The notes below the pieces were generated by a model, which saw only the letters and a list, made by a program, of their open reading frames with translations, did no database searches and was not told the origin of the DNA. A DNA stretch of 64,000 bases from Pseudothauera hydrothermalis (GTDB lineage Bacteria > Pseudomonadota > Gammaproteobacteria > Burkholderiales > Rhodocyclaceae): assembly GCF_003345255.1 (NCBI RefSeq), contig NZ_CP029331.1, positions 1,674,001-1,738,000 of the forward strand. Reading direction: 5' to 3'. Position 1 is the stretch's first letter. Each line of letters begins with the position of its first letter. A program made the translations under genes and the position numbers. Shown one piece after another: positions 53,326-62,472 of this stretch.

Positions 53326-54180
53326 TCAACCCTTGCGGGACTTGATGTCCTGTTCCAGTTCGGCAAAGGTCGGGCGGTCGGTGGAAAACAACACTTTGCG
53401 GCCGAATTCCACCGCTACCTGCGGCGCATAGCCGTTCATGCTGGCAAGCAGCACCACCTTGATACATTGGTAAATCTTGCCGCCCTCTTCCACCTTCTGC
53501 TCCAATTGGCCGGCAATCGGCTGCACGAAGCCATAAGACAGCAGAATACCCAGGAAGGTACCAACCAGCGCGCCGCCGATCATCTTGCCCAGCACCGCAG
53601 GCGGCTCACCCACCGAGCCCATGACGTTCACCACACCCATCACCGCCACCACGATACCGAAAGCCGGCAGCGCGTCGCCCACTTTGGCTACCGCATGAGC
53701 CGGACCATGGGCTTCGGCGTGATGGGTCTCGATCTCCATGTCCATCAGATTTTCGATCTCGAAGGCATTGAGGTTGCCACCGACCATCATGCGCAGGTAA
53801 TCGGTCAGAAATTCGACCGCATGATGATCCGCCATCACACTTGGATACTTCGAAAAAATCGGGCTGGACTCGGGGTTTTCGACATCGTTTTCGATGGACA
53901 TCAACCCCTCTTTGCGAACCTTGGCGAGAATCTCGTACATCATCGCCAACAGATCCATGTACATGGCCTTGTTGTAAGGCGAGCCTTTGAGCGCCGAGGG
54001 GATGGCCTTGAGCGTTGCCTTCATGCTTCGGCCGGTATTGCTGGCCACGAAACCGCCGATCATCAGCCCAATGATGGCCAGATACTCCAGCGGCACCCAC
54101 AGCGCCGCCAGACTGCCATGAACCGCATATGTGCCGACCGAAGCGGCAAGAATGATCACATATCCGACTATCAGTAGCAC
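53326..54180 (-). CDS. motA: Flagellar motor stator protein MotA
   Basis: A 284-residue four-helix membrane protein forming the ion channel with MotB. The conserved cytoplasmic charged region and the paired helices GDALPAFGIVVAVMGVVNVM and GTFLGILLSYGFVQP with the Pro of the proton path are visible. Typical length. A sigma-28-like promoter lies 56 bp upstream, beyond which is the flhDC terminator. Confidence 0.95.
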   Translation of the reverse strand: MLLIVGYVIILAASVGTYAVHGSLAALWVPLEYLAIIGLMIGGFVASNTGRSMKATLKAIPSALKGSPYNKAMYMDLLAMMYEILAKVRKEGLMSIENDVENPESSPIFSKYPSVMADHHAVEFLTDYLRMMVGGNLNAFEIENLMDMEIETHHAEAHGPAHAVAKVGDALPAFGIVVAVMGVVNVMGSVGEPPAVLGKMIGGALVGTFLGILLSYGFVQPIAGQLEQKVEEGGKIYQCIKVVLLASMNGYAPQVAVEFGRKVLFSTDRPTFAELEQDIKSRKG

Positions 54181-54235
54181 CAGGCACCTCTGCGCGTCCG
54201 CTCCTGTGGCGGGAGCCTGAAAAAATACTGTTTTC

Positions 54236-54262
54236 CCAACGGCACTGCCAAGTAAAACTTGA
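54236..54262 (-). promoter_or_regulatory. Sigma-28 (FliA)-like promoter of motAB
   Basis: On the - strand TCAAGTTT (54255-54262), 11 bp, then GCCGTTGG (54236-54243): spacing as in the FliA consensus, with one -35 mismatch and a partial -10. It lies between the flhC terminator and motA. Confidence 0.6.
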
Positions 54263-54270
54263 GCCGAGCG

Positions 54271-54311
54271 CCAAAAAACACCGGGGCCGCCTGCACAACA
54301 GGCGACCCCGG
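54271..54311 (-). terminator. Intrinsic terminator after flhDC
   Basis: A 13-bp GC-rich stem with one wobble pair (54281-54293 with 54299-54311), loop CACAA, followed on the - strand by TGTTTTTT. It separates flhDC from motAB. Confidence 0.9.
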
Positions 54312-54338
54312 CGCCGGTTACGGCCTCGGGCGCAAGAT

Positions 54339-54884
54339 TCAGTCGATCTCAGCCTTGACTTTTTTTGCCGCGCGCTTGGTTTTGCCAGCCCGCGACGGCA
54401 TGTTACACAGCCCGCATACGAAGTGCTGCGTGGGATCATAGGCATGGGCCACAAAGTGGCCGCCGCAGGTGGTGCATGCGGCCATCTGGATGAGATCCGC
54501 GTCATAAAAACGTACCAGGGTCCACGCCCGGGTCAGGCTGAGCACCGGCTCCAGACCGTCCGCCTCCATCTGGTCCAGATACAGATGGTAGGCCTTGAGA
54601 ATCGAATCCAGCCCTTTGAGTCCGGCACGCTCGCTGAAGAAGCGGTAAAAACCCATGAACAGCGAGGCATGCACATTCGGCTGCCAGGTCATGAACCAGT
54701 CGGTGGAAAACGGCAGCATGCCTTTAGGCGGCGAGACGCCGCGCACTTCTTTATAGATTTTCAGCAAGCGTTCGCGGCTGAGCTGGGTCTCGGCTTCGAG
54801 CATCTGCATGCGCGCGCCCAACCGCACCATTTCCACCGCGCGCTGGATGTCTTCGGCTTCCTGAATGATGCTTTTGTTCTTCAT
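54339..54884 (-). CDS. flhC: Flagellar master regulator subunit FlhC
   Basis: A 181-residue zinc-binding subunit of the FlhD4C2 activator of flagellar class II genes. The zinc cysteines are in CTTCGGHFVAHAYD and FVCGLCNMP. The N-terminal part (RAVEMVRLGARMQMLEAETQLSR) matches FlhC. The start overlaps the flhD stop by 4 bp. Confidence 0.95.
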   Translation of the reverse strand: MKNKSIIQEAEDIQRAVEMVRLGARMQMLEAETQLSRERLLKIYKEVRGVSPPKGMLPFSTDWFMTWQPNVHASLFMGFYRFFSERAGLKGLDSILKAYHLYLDQMEADGLEPVLSLTRAWTLVRFYDADLIQMAACTTCGGHFVAHAYDPTQHFVCGLCNMPSRAGKTKRAAKKVKAEID

Positions 54885-55213
54885 CGTTCCACTCCCTCAC
54901 AGCGCTCTGCGGTAGCCCGCGATGCTGTAATGATTGCTGCGTGCAGCCCGGAAGTTGCCGGGTCCCGCCCTTCGCCTGCCATCAGCCCGGCCAGCAGGCT
55001 GTCATCGAAACGAAACTGCGGTATCAACACTTGGCTGTTGGCCATACGCACCAACTTTGCGGCACTGAGCCCCAGCAGCAGGTCGGCCACCTCGGCGCCG
55101 ATACCCAGCCGGTACATCGCAGTTTCGCGATCGCTACGCAACATTTGCTGCGCCAGCATCAGATAGGCGAGGTTCAGTTCCCGGATTTCTGCTTGAAAGT
55201 CGGGGCGATCCAT
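54881..55213 (-). CDS. flhD: Flagellar master regulator subunit FlhD
   Basis: A 110-residue partner of FlhC. The core EIRELNLAYLMLAQQMLRSD and AMYRLGIGAEVADLL is diagnostic. ATG 55213 (MDRPDFQAEI) is preferred; an in-frame start at 55270 would add a peptide running through the upstream hairpin region. The 260-bp gap upstream (55214-55473) holds two inverted repeats that may control it. Confidence 0.93.
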   Translation of the reverse strand: MDRPDFQAEIRELNLAYLMLAQQMLRSDRETAMYRLGIGAEVADLLLGLSAAKLVRMANSQVLIPQFRFDDSLLAGLMAGEGRDPATSGLHAAIITASRATAERCEGVER

Positions 55214-55271
55214 GTAAAAAAGCTCCCTATCAGGGACTCGTAGTGCAAAGTTAAAGTAAATTCTGAACAAA

Positions 55272-55287
55272 GGCCAGCAAACTGGCC
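55272..55287. repeat. Hairpin in flhD leader
   Basis: GGCCAG and CTGGCC around CAAA, about 60 bp before the flhD start. On the - strand it is followed by TTTGTT, so it could be a weak attenuator or a leader structure. Function not known. Confidence 0.5.
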
Positions 55288-55331
55288 AGCAGGACGGTCA
55301 GAAATCTATCGTAACGACAAACCGAGACACA

Positions 55332-55352
55332 TTGTAAGAATTTTCCTTACAA
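55332..55352. promoter_or_regulatory. Operator-like dyad in flhDC promoter region
   Basis: TTGTAAG and CTTACAA, perfect 7-bp arms with a 7-bp AT-rich spacer, centred about 130 bp before flhD. The symmetry suggests a dimeric regulator site in the flhDC control region. Confidence 0.55.
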
Positions 55353-55473
55353 GAACCATCCGCCGCTCACCGGCACCCACGCCCGCTTTTACAACTTTAG
55401 CCAGTTCAGGCGCGTTTGTGTGGCGGCACACTCCGGACTTGGCCGCCTTGGCGCGCACAGTGTTGCAAAAAAC

Positions 55474-57168
55474 CTACGAATAAATCGCCGCGGCGCTTGC
55501 CGGGCGTCCAAAGTAATAGCCTTGCAGACAATCGCAGCCAGCCACACGCAAAAGCTCGACCTGGCCGATGGACTCCACCCCTTCGGCAATGGTGGATAGT
55601 TGCAGGCTTTTTGCCAGCGCAATGATCGCCCGCACGATGGCCGTATCCTCGGTGCGATCGCCTACCTCGCGCACGAAAGATTTGTCGATCTTGATGATGT
55701 CGATTGGCAAACGTTTGAGATACGACAGTGAAGAGTATCCGGTGCCGAAATCGTCCACCGCGACCTTGACCCCCATATTCTTGAGCGCGCGCAGCATAGC
55801 GGCGGCGGCCTCAACATCGGTCATCAGCGAGCTTTCGGTAATCTCCAGAATTAGACTGCCTGGCGGCAGACGGCTTGCTTGCAGGGCGTCGGAGACCACT
55901 TCGAGCAGTCGCGGCTGGGCAAACTGGACCGCCGACACATTCACCGACACCCGCGCACGCGCGTGCCCTGCATCGATCCACTGCCGTAGCTGACGTACCG
56001 CCTCAAACAACACCCAGGCGCCGATTTCGGCAATCATCCCGGTCTCATCGGCCAGCGCGATGAAGCGATCGGGCGATAGCCTACCCAGCCGCGGATGCCG
56101 CCAGCGCAACAGCGCTTCGGCGCCCACCGGCCGGCCGTGAGCGGTCCCGACCACTGGTTGGTATTCAAGAAACAACTCGCCGCGCTCGATGGCATGGCGC
56201 AAATCGGCTTCCATTGCCAACCGCTCGGCCGAAGCGGCATTCATGGTGCGCTCATAAAACCGCACCCCGTTGCCGCCGGCGCGCTTGACCTGAGCGATGG
56301 CGGTCTGCGCATTCATCAACAGATCGAGCACTGTCTCGCCATCGGAGGGCAGCATCGCCACCCCCACACTGGCGGTCAGAAACAACTCCACCCGGTCCTT
56401 GAGTAGCGGCTGATCGAAACTGCGCACGATCCAACGGGCGATGGTCTCGACCGCGTCCCGATCGCTGGCACCCGGCACGAACAGTCCGAATTCGTCACCT
56501 CCCAGGCGCGCCAAGAGGATCTCCGGCGCCAACCCCGCCCGCAGGCGGCAGCCGACCTGGCGCAACAGCTCATTGCCTGCCTCATAGCCGAAACTTGCAT
56601 TGATGCGCAAAAAGCGATCCAGATCGACCACCAGCACCGCGCCACTGGGCGGCCGTCCGCGCGCCTGGCTATCCTGGATGGCGGCGGTCACCTTGCTGCA
56701 AAAAAGTTGATGATTAGGCAGCGCCAAAAGGCTGTCGAAATACGCCAGTTGCTCGATCCGCGAATCGGCCCGACGCACCGCGCGACGCGCCCGCAGGCCG
56801 CGAAGCTCGCGCTCGACCACCGGCACCAGGCGCTCATAGTCGCCCTTGGCAATGAAATCATCCACGCCTTCGTACATTGCAGAGACGGCCTGCCGATCCG
56901 AAATCTGCCCGGAATGGATGATGAAAGGCACATCTTTGCCGCTGCGTTTGAGCACATCCAACGCAGCCAGGGCATCGAAGCCCGGCATCTGATGATCGGC
57001 CAGAATGATGTCCCAGTCCTCGCTGGCCAAGGCTGCCGCCATATCCAGCGCGCAATCGACCCGCCGGCAATCGACCGGCAAACCCCGACGGCCCAGTTCG
57101 GCCCGCACCAGATAAGTGTCGTCCTCGGAATCATCGACCACCAGCATGCGGACCGGCGCGTCATTCAT
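55474..57168 (-). CDS. Response regulator with GGDEF and EAL domains
   Basis: A 564-residue c-di-GMP enzyme. The receiver (1-125) has VVDDSEDDTYLV, acceptor Asp in ILADHQMPGFDA and Lys in FIAKGDYE. The GGDEF domain (about 160-310) has an intact LGGDEFGL but no RxxD inhibitory site before it. The EAL domain (about 325-560) has GAEALLRWRHP, DDFGTGYSSL and EGVES, so phosphodiesterase activity is plausible. ATG 57168 (MNDAPVRM) has GAGGAA upstream; 57189 is an alternative. It follows another GGDEF protein and lies just upstream of flhDC. Confidence 0.9.
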   Translation of the reverse strand: MNDAPVRMLVVDDSEDDTYLVRAELGRRGLPVDCRRVDCALDMAAALASEDWDIILADHQMPGFDALAALDVLKRSGKDVPFIIHSGQISDRQAVSAMYEGVDDFIAKGDYERLVPVVERELRGLRARRAVRRADSRIEQLAYFDSLLALPNHQLFCSKVTAAIQDSQARGRPPSGAVLVVDLDRFLRINASFGYEAGNELLRQVGCRLRAGLAPEILLARLGGDEFGLFVPGASDRDAVETIARWIVRSFDQPLLKDRVELFLTASVGVAMLPSDGETVLDLLMNAQTAIAQVKRAGGNGVRFYERTMNAASAERLAMEADLRHAIERGELFLEYQPVVGTAHGRPVGAEALLRWRHPRLGRLSPDRFIALADETGMIAEIGAWVLFEAVRQLRQWIDAGHARARVSVNVSAVQFAQPRLLEVVSDALQASRLPPGSLILEITESSLMTDVEAAAAMLRALKNMGVKVAVDDFGTGYSSLSYLKRLPIDIIKIDKSFVREVGDRTEDTAIVRAIIALAKSLQLSTIAEGVESIGQVELLRVAGCDCLQGYYFGRPASAAAIYS

Positions 57169-57220
57169 CGCAAATATTTCCTCGCTCATCTTGCCCATCG
57201 GCGCTCGCCCTGCAAACGCG

Positions 57221-59206
57221 TCACCCCATTTGCTGCACCGCTGCAATACGGTTGCGCCCCCGCCGCTTGGCAAGGTATGCGCCTTCGTCGGCGCGTTTGA
57301 TCAGTGCATCCAGATTCGCCATGCTCGCATCCCGCGCCGCCACGCCGACGCTGATACTGACCTGCAGTCGCAGCTCACCATGAGCCACCTCCAACGCATC
57401 GACCGCTTGGCGCAAACGCTCGGCGCAGCCGATGGCCGCGGTCAGTTCGCTTTGCGGGCAAATCACCAGAAATTCATCGCCACCGGTGCGGCAAATCACA
57501 TCCTGTCCGCGCAGCGCGCCGCGCAGGGCTTCGGCGGTGGCCATCAACACACGGTCGCCGGCGTCGTGGCCGTGGGTGTCGTTGATCTGCTTGAAGTTGT
57601 CCACATCGATGATCATGCAGGCCAGCGGCTGATCGTTACGCGTTGCCGCCAACCACGCCTGCTGCATGCGGTCGAGGGCGTAGCGACGGTTCGGCAAGCC
57701 GGTCAGCGTATCGGTGAGCGCAGCTTCCTGCAAACGACGGTTGCTCACCGCCAATTCGGCCGCATAGCGGCGAATCTGCTCACGATCGCGTTCGAGTTCC
57801 TGCTGCAAACGGACCACACGCAAACCGGCGTGCAGGCGGGCTGCCAACAGCCGCGGCTTGACCGGTTTGCCGACAAAATCATCCGCGCCGGCTGCGAAAG
57901 CCTCAACCACCCGATCTTCTTCGTCCAATTCAGTCAGCAGCAACATGTATGCACTGCGGCCGATGCGGGTGGCGCGCAGTGCGCGCACCAGCGCCAACCC
58001 GTCCATCTGCGGCAGCGCCCAGTCGCTGAGTAAAATATGCGGCTGGATTTCGAGCGCGCGCTCCAGGCCGCCCGCCCCGTCAGCCGCTTCAAACACCTGA
58101 CAATCGGCCGCCTCGAGCACTGCGCGCAACTGGGCGCGAAGGGCCGGGTCCGCGGCCACCACCAGCGCCCGCACCGAGCCATCGACGGCCTCATCATTCA
58201 CCGTTACCTCCCCGCTCTGGCCGCTTTCGCACTCGAACCCGCTGTGCTCAGGAGTGGCCGCTCGGAACGCTTCGCCGCCGCGCTGTTTGGCCGCCTCGAT
58301 GAGCGCAGAAAACACCGGGGGCTCGGCCGCAGGCAGCGCCAAATCGCTCACCCAGTCGCGCCACATGGCAACGATCCGATCGGCTGCGGCCAACAACTCA
58401 TCCGGCGACATCTCGAACGCTGCCACCGTGTCGATCAACTCACGCAGCAATGCCGGCCGGTCCGCCGTTGGCGCAAGACACAGCGCCGCCATCGTGCGAG
58501 CGGCCAGCAAGGTTTTGAGCAGCAGAAAATCACGGCTGCCCGGCGCAGCGCCGGAGCGCTCAGGGGTTTCGCTCAACCGGACCGGTTCGACCAGCACTTT
58601 GGGCACCCCCCAATCGGCAAGCATGGCTGCGGATAGATCGGTGTGCGTGATCGCAAAGGCGCGCTGCTCCAGATCCGCAAGCCGTCGTTCCGGATAGCGC
58701 CTGGCCTCGGCAAGAATCCGTGCATACTCGGTCGGGTAAATCGTCGCCAGCGCCAGCGAACCGACATCCGACAGCAAACCCAGGCTGAACAACTCGTCCG
58801 GCGCCCCCGCTCTGTTACGCTGGGCAAAGACCTGGGCGGCCACCGCTGCGGCCAGCGAGGAGGACCAAAAGGCATCGTAGTCGAAGCGTTCGCACGCGCC
58901 GCCGCGGTAGTCCGAGAGCAGCGAAAAACCCAGCGCCATGGTGCGCACCGCAGGCAGGCCAAGCACCATCAACGCCTCCTGCACCGAAACCACCGGCCGC
59001 CGGGTCATAGCCACGATACCGTTGGCCGCTTTGATCAGGCGGCCAACGAAGGCCGGATCGCTGCGAATGATCCGCGCCAGTTCCGCCATTGACACATCCT
59101 CCTGTTGGGTCAGGCGGACGATGGCCAGCGCCACACCCCGCGGCGAGGGTAGCTCGCCCGATGCCTTGAGCGCCTCATATCGGCTGGAATCGAAGTGGCT
59201 TGCCAT
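57221..59206 (-). CDS. HDOD-receiver-GGDEF protein (diguanylate cyclase)
   Basis: A 661-residue fusion. An HDOD domain (about 15-215: SPRGVALAIVRLTQQEDVSM, LIKAANG) is followed by a receiver (about 345-460: acceptor Asp in LLSDWALPQMDG, Thr in LLTELDE, Lys in VGKPVKP) and a GGDEF domain (about 500-655) with CRTGGDEF. An RGQD lies five residues before CRTGGDEF's GG, the expected c-di-GMP inhibition site. It should be an active, feedback-inhibited cyclase. The ATG at 59206 (MASHFDSSRYEAL) is preferred to the in-frame start at 59362. Probably co-transcribed with the GGDEF-EAL gene 52 bp later. Confidence 0.9.
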   Translation of the reverse strand: MASHFDSSRYEALKASGELPSPRGVALAIVRLTQQEDVSMAELARIIRSDPAFVGRLIKAANGIVAMTRRPVVSVQEALMVLGLPAVRTMALGFSLLSDYRGGACERFDYDAFWSSSLAAAVAAQVFAQRNRAGAPDELFSLGLLSDVGSLALATIYPTEYARILAEARRYPERRLADLEQRAFAITHTDLSAAMLADWGVPKVLVEPVRLSETPERSGAAPGSRDFLLLKTLLAARTMAALCLAPTADRPALLRELIDTVAAFEMSPDELLAAADRIVAMWRDWVSDLALPAAEPPVFSALIEAAKQRGGEAFRAATPEHSGFECESGQSGEVTVNDEAVDGSVRALVVAADPALRAQLRAVLEAADCQVFEAADGAGGLERALEIQPHILLSDWALPQMDGLALVRALRATRIGRSAYMLLLTELDEEDRVVEAFAAGADDFVGKPVKPRLLAARLHAGLRVVRLQQELERDREQIRRYAAELAVSNRRLQEAALTDTLTGLPNRRYALDRMQQAWLAATRNDQPLACMIIDVDNFKQINDTHGHDAGDRVLMATAEALRGALRGQDVICRTGGDEFLVICPQSELTAAIGCAERLRQAVDALEVAHGELRLQVSISVGVAARDASMANLDALIKRADEGAYLAKRRGRNRIAAVQQMG

Positions 59207-59427
59207 AGTTTTCCGTGTCAGGCGTTGCTGCGCATGCTGCAGCATGTAAAACGCCCCGACTTTACCCTGCGCGCAGGATGGCTGTGAAGGAGCCGAATCG
59301 CTCACATTGCGGGGGCAAGGGAAAACCCGTATCCGTCGCAACGACCCCGGAACGGTGCGCAAAACGCATCGTCAAGCGTAACGCCTGCGCGCTAGAATCC
59401 ATGCATCGACCGCCCGTCCTGCCCGCC

Positions 59428-59979
59428 ATGAAGTACTGCTCCAATTGCGGCGCCCCAGTAGAACACCGTGTGCCGCCTGGCGATACGCTGCCCCGACACG
59501 TATGCCCGGCCTGCGGCAGCGTTCATTACCAGAATCCCAAAGTGGTGGTGGGTGCCCTGGCCGAATGGGGCGGACGCATTTTACTGTGCAGGCGGGCCAT
59601 CGAACCGCGTCAGGGTTTCTGGACCCTGCCCGCCGGGTTCATGGAAAACCGTGAGACCACCGCTGAAGCGGCCGCCCGCGAAACCCTGGAAGAGGCATGC
59701 GCACGCATCCAGGTTGGCGCGTTGTACACCTTGTTCGACATCCCGCACATCAGTCAGGTGCATCTCGTTTATCGGGCTCAGCTACTTGATCTCAATTTCC
59801 GTCCGGGCGAAGAATCCTTGGATGTGGCGCTATTCGACGAAGCCGACATCCCCTGGCGTGAGATCGCCTTCCGTTCCATCGAACGCACCTTGCGCTTGTA
59901 TTTTGAAGACCGTCGGCGCGGCCACTGGCCTTTGCACACTGGCAGCATTCTGCCGTCCACAAACCCGCCGTTCGACTGA
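59428..59979 (+). CDS. NUDIX hydrolase with zinc ribbon
   Basis: A 183-residue protein. An N-terminal zinc ribbon (CSNCGAPVEH, then CPACGSVHYQNP) is followed by a NUDIX domain with the box GFMENRETTAEAAARETLEE. The GFWTLPAGFMENRE stretch is similar to NudC-like and ADP-ribose type hydrolases. The substrate is not determinable. ATG 59428 starts right at the zinc ribbon (MKYCSNC); 59401 is an upstream alternative. Divergent from the HDOD-GGDEF gene. Confidence 0.9.
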   Translation: MKYCSNCGAPVEHRVPPGDTLPRHVCPACGSVHYQNPKVVVGALAEWGGRILLCRRAIEPRQGFWTLPAGFMENRETTAEAAARETLEEACARIQVGALYTLFDIPHISQVHLVYRAQLLDLNFRPGEESLDVALFDEADIPWREIAFRSIERTLRLYFEDRRRGHWPLHTGSILPSTNPPFD

Positions 59980-60129
59980 ACCCTGCCCGCATTCTGTGCT
60001 CGAAGCCAACGACCTACTGCAGGCCGACACGCCGCTTCGGGCCGCGCTTGCGTGCTCGCGCCCCAATCTGGTCTGATAGCGCTCATGCTGCCGGCCGCCG
60101 CTTCGCCGGCCACACCAAAGGGAGACGCT

Positions 60130-60765
60130 GTGCAGCCTCTCACCGCCTCAGCCTTGTCGCAGATCGAGCTCATGGACGGCCGTGCCGCGGGCCGCTGGCC
60201 GTGGATTCTCGCGTTGGACATGCACGGTCAGCCGTATCGTTGGGTGAGCTGGCAGACCGCTTGCCACTACTACGCACGTGACATGGTGGCCTGGAGCATT
60301 GGCGAGCGCCATTTTGTGATCCGCGGCGGTGTTTGCCGCATGACCGGCCAGCGCTCCGAGATCACCGCCAACAGTATTATCGCCATCAAGGGACGCGCCC
60401 AACGTGCAGATTTTCTGCAGCAGGTGCCGCCACTCAACAACCGCGAACTGTTCCGCCGCGACCGTCAGCTGTGCGCCTACTGCGGCCAGCGCTTTGCAGC
60501 CGCGGCCCTGACCCGCGACCACATCCAGCCGATATCGCTGGGCGGCCGTGACACTTGGATGAATGTGGTCACCGCCTGCCGGGCCTGCAATCAAAGAAAA
60601 GGCGGGCGCACTCCGGAACAGGCCCGCATGCCCCTGCTCTACGCGCCCTATGTGCCCAACAAGGCGGAGTACCTGATCCTGTGCAATCGCCACATTCTTG
60701 CCGATCAGATGGATTTCCTCACCCGCCATCTGCCCCGGCAAAGTCGCTTGCGTCTGACCGGCTGA
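60130..60765 (+). CDS. HNH endonuclease family protein
   Basis: A 211-residue protein with a McrA-like HNH domain: LCAYCGQRF, TRDHIQPISLGG, and WMNVVTACRACNQRKGGRTP give the zinc CxxC pair and the His-Asn catalytic residues. An N-terminal domain of about 100 residues (WILALDMHGQPYRWVSW) precedes it. The GTG at 60130 with AAAGGGAGA upstream is preferred; an ATG at 60052 is possible. No toxin, restriction or phage partner is adjacent; such stand-alone HNH genes are common in betaproteobacterial chromosomes. Confidence 0.83.
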   Translation: MQPLTASALSQIELMDGRAAGRWPWILALDMHGQPYRWVSWQTACHYYARDMVAWSIGERHFVIRGGVCRMTGQRSEITANSIIAIKGRAQRADFLQQVPPLNNRELFRRDRQLCAYCGQRFAAAALTRDHIQPISLGGRDTWMNVVTACRACNQRKGGRTPEQARMPLLYAPYVPNKAEYLILCNRHILADQMDFLTRHLPRQSRLRLTG

Positions 60766-60900
60766 GCGCTTCCAAGCAGTTCCGGTGTGCCGTAGCCAGC
60801 CGGCTCGGGGTAATATTCTCCGCTTGACCTGCAGCGCTGGCGCAGGGCCCTGGCATGCCTGCACGGCGACCGGGGAATCAACAGGGAGCCCTCTTAAAAC

Positions 60901-62472
60901 ATGCCTTCATCCAGTCCGTCCGCAGGCCAAGTGCCGCGCCTGCGCCTGACCGGCATCCGTAAAGTTTATCCGGGCGTGGTCGCCAATGACGGCATAGACC
61001 TGCTTGTCGAACCCGGGGAAATACACGCCGTGCTGGGTGAGAACGGCGCCGGCAAGTCGACGTTGATGAAAATCATCTATGGGGTAACCGCGCCCACTGC
61101 CGGCCAAATCCATTGGGAAGGCAAAGCGGTCAGCATCGACAGTCCGGCCCGCGCGCGCGCGCTTGGCATTGGCATGGTGTTCCAACACTTTTCCCTGTTC
61201 GAAACACTGACCGTCACCGAAAACATCGCGCTGGGCCTGCCTGGCAAACCATCGCTGGCGGAACTGGCCCAGCGGATCGAAGCGGTTGCGCAGCGCTACG
61301 GCCTGCCGGTGGAGGCGCGCCGCCACGTCCATGCGCTGTCGGTGGGCGAACGCCAGCGGGTGGAAATCATCCGCTGCTTGCTGCAAAACCCCAAGCTGTT
61401 GATCATGGATGAGCCCACCTCGGTGCTCACCCCGCAGGCGGTCCGCAAGCTGTTCCAGACTCTGCGGCAAATCGCGGCCGAAGGCTGTTCGATTCTCTAC
61501 ATCAGCCACAAGCTGGACGAAATCCAGGCGCTGTGCGATACCGCCACCATACTGCGCGGCGGGCGGGTGACCGGGCACTGCCGTCCGGCCGAAGAAACCG
61601 CGCAATCCATGGCACGGCTGATGATCGGCAAAGACCTGCCGGTTTGCCAGCACGGCCCGGCCACCAGCGGCGGTGAGCTGCGCTTGCGTCTTGCCGGCCT
61701 GTCGCATGCGAGCGCAGACCCTTTTGGCACCGATCTCAAAGACATTCATCTGGATGTCCATGCGGGCGAAATCGTCGGTATTGCCGGCGTGTCCGGCAAC
61801 GGCCAGCAAGAACTGCTGCAGGCCATCTCCGGCGAGGAAGTCATCGCCGAGAAATTTCCGGTGCAAATCTGCGGTGTCGAAGCCGGCCGCCTGAATGCGG
61901 CACAGCGTCGCCGCCTGGGCCTGTGCTATGTGCCCGAAGAGCGCCTCGGGCGCGGCGCGGTGCCATCGATGTCGCTGGCCGAAAACGCCATCCTGACCGC
62001 CGCGCACCGTGCCGGCCTGGTGCGCGCCGGGCTGCTCGCCGTCTCGCGCGCCAAGCGCTTTACCGCCGAATGCATCGAACGTTTCGACGTGCGCTGTAGC
62101 GGAGCGCAGGCCGCGGCAAGTTCGCTGTCGGGCGGTAATTTACAAAAGTTCATCCTGGGCCGGGAGATTCTGCAGACACCGCGCCTGTTGGTGTGCGCCC
62201 AGCCGACTTGGGGAGTGGACGTGGGCGCAGCGGCCTTCATCCGCCAGACCCTGATCGATCTGCGCAACCGCGGCTGTGCGGTGCTGGTGGTCTCCGAGGA
62301 AATCGACGAATTGTTCGAAATCTGCGACCGCATCGCGGTCATCGCCAAGGGCCGGCTCTCCCCTGCCCGTCCGGTGGCCGAAACCAGCGTCGAGGACATC
62401 GGCGTGTGGATGAGCGGCCTGTGGCCGGGCGCCGACCCAACGGATACGGAGGCAGATCGTGTTGCGGCTTGA
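60901..62472 (+). CDS. BMP-type nucleoside ABC transporter, double ATPase
   Basis: A 523-residue fused double nucleotide-binding subunit. The first domain has GENGAGKSTLMK, signature LSVGERQRVEI and Walker B LLIMDEPTSVL. The second has GVSGNGQQELLQ, LSGGNLQKFILGRE and LLVCAQPTWGVDV, where the Walker B DE is replaced, as is usual in this YufO/NupA/RbsA-like family. It powers uptake of nucleosides or related compounds. It overlaps the permease gene by 14 bp. The BMP-type binding protein is not in the window. Confidence 0.92.
   Translation: MPSSSPSAGQVPRLRLTGIRKVYPGVVANDGIDLLVEPGEIHAVLGENGAGKSTLMKIIYGVTAPTAGQIHWEGKAVSIDSPARARALGIGMVFQHFSLFETLTVTENIALGLPGKPSLAELAQRIEAVAQRYGLPVEARRHVHALSVGERQRVEIIRCLLQNPKLLIMDEPTSVLTPQAVRKLFQTLRQIAAEGCSILYISHKLDEIQALCDTATILRGGRVTGHCRPAEETAQSMARLMIGKDLPVCQHGPATSGGELRLRLAGLSHASADPFGTDLKDIHLDVHAGEIVGIAGVSGNGQQELLQAISGEEVIAEKFPVQICGVEAGRLNAAQRRRLGLCYVPEERLGRGAVPSMSLAENAILTAAHRAGLVRAGLLAVSRAKRFTAECIERFDVRCSGAQAAASSLSGGNLQKFILGREILQTPRLLVCAQPTWGVDVGAAAFIRQTLIDLRNRGCAVLVVSEEIDELFEICDRIAVIAKGRLSPARPVAETSVEDIGVWMSGLWPGADPTDTEADRVAA

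Noticed and set aside
60130-60765. HNH endonuclease as a sign of phage, intron or defence island
   Set aside because: No integrase, methylase, toxin partner, repeats or composition change nearby; it looks like a stable chromosomal gene.
62200-62260. Missing Walker B acidic residues in the second ATPase domain as a damaged gene
   Set aside because: Replacement of DE by AQ at this place is usual in the BMP/nucleoside transporter ATPase family.
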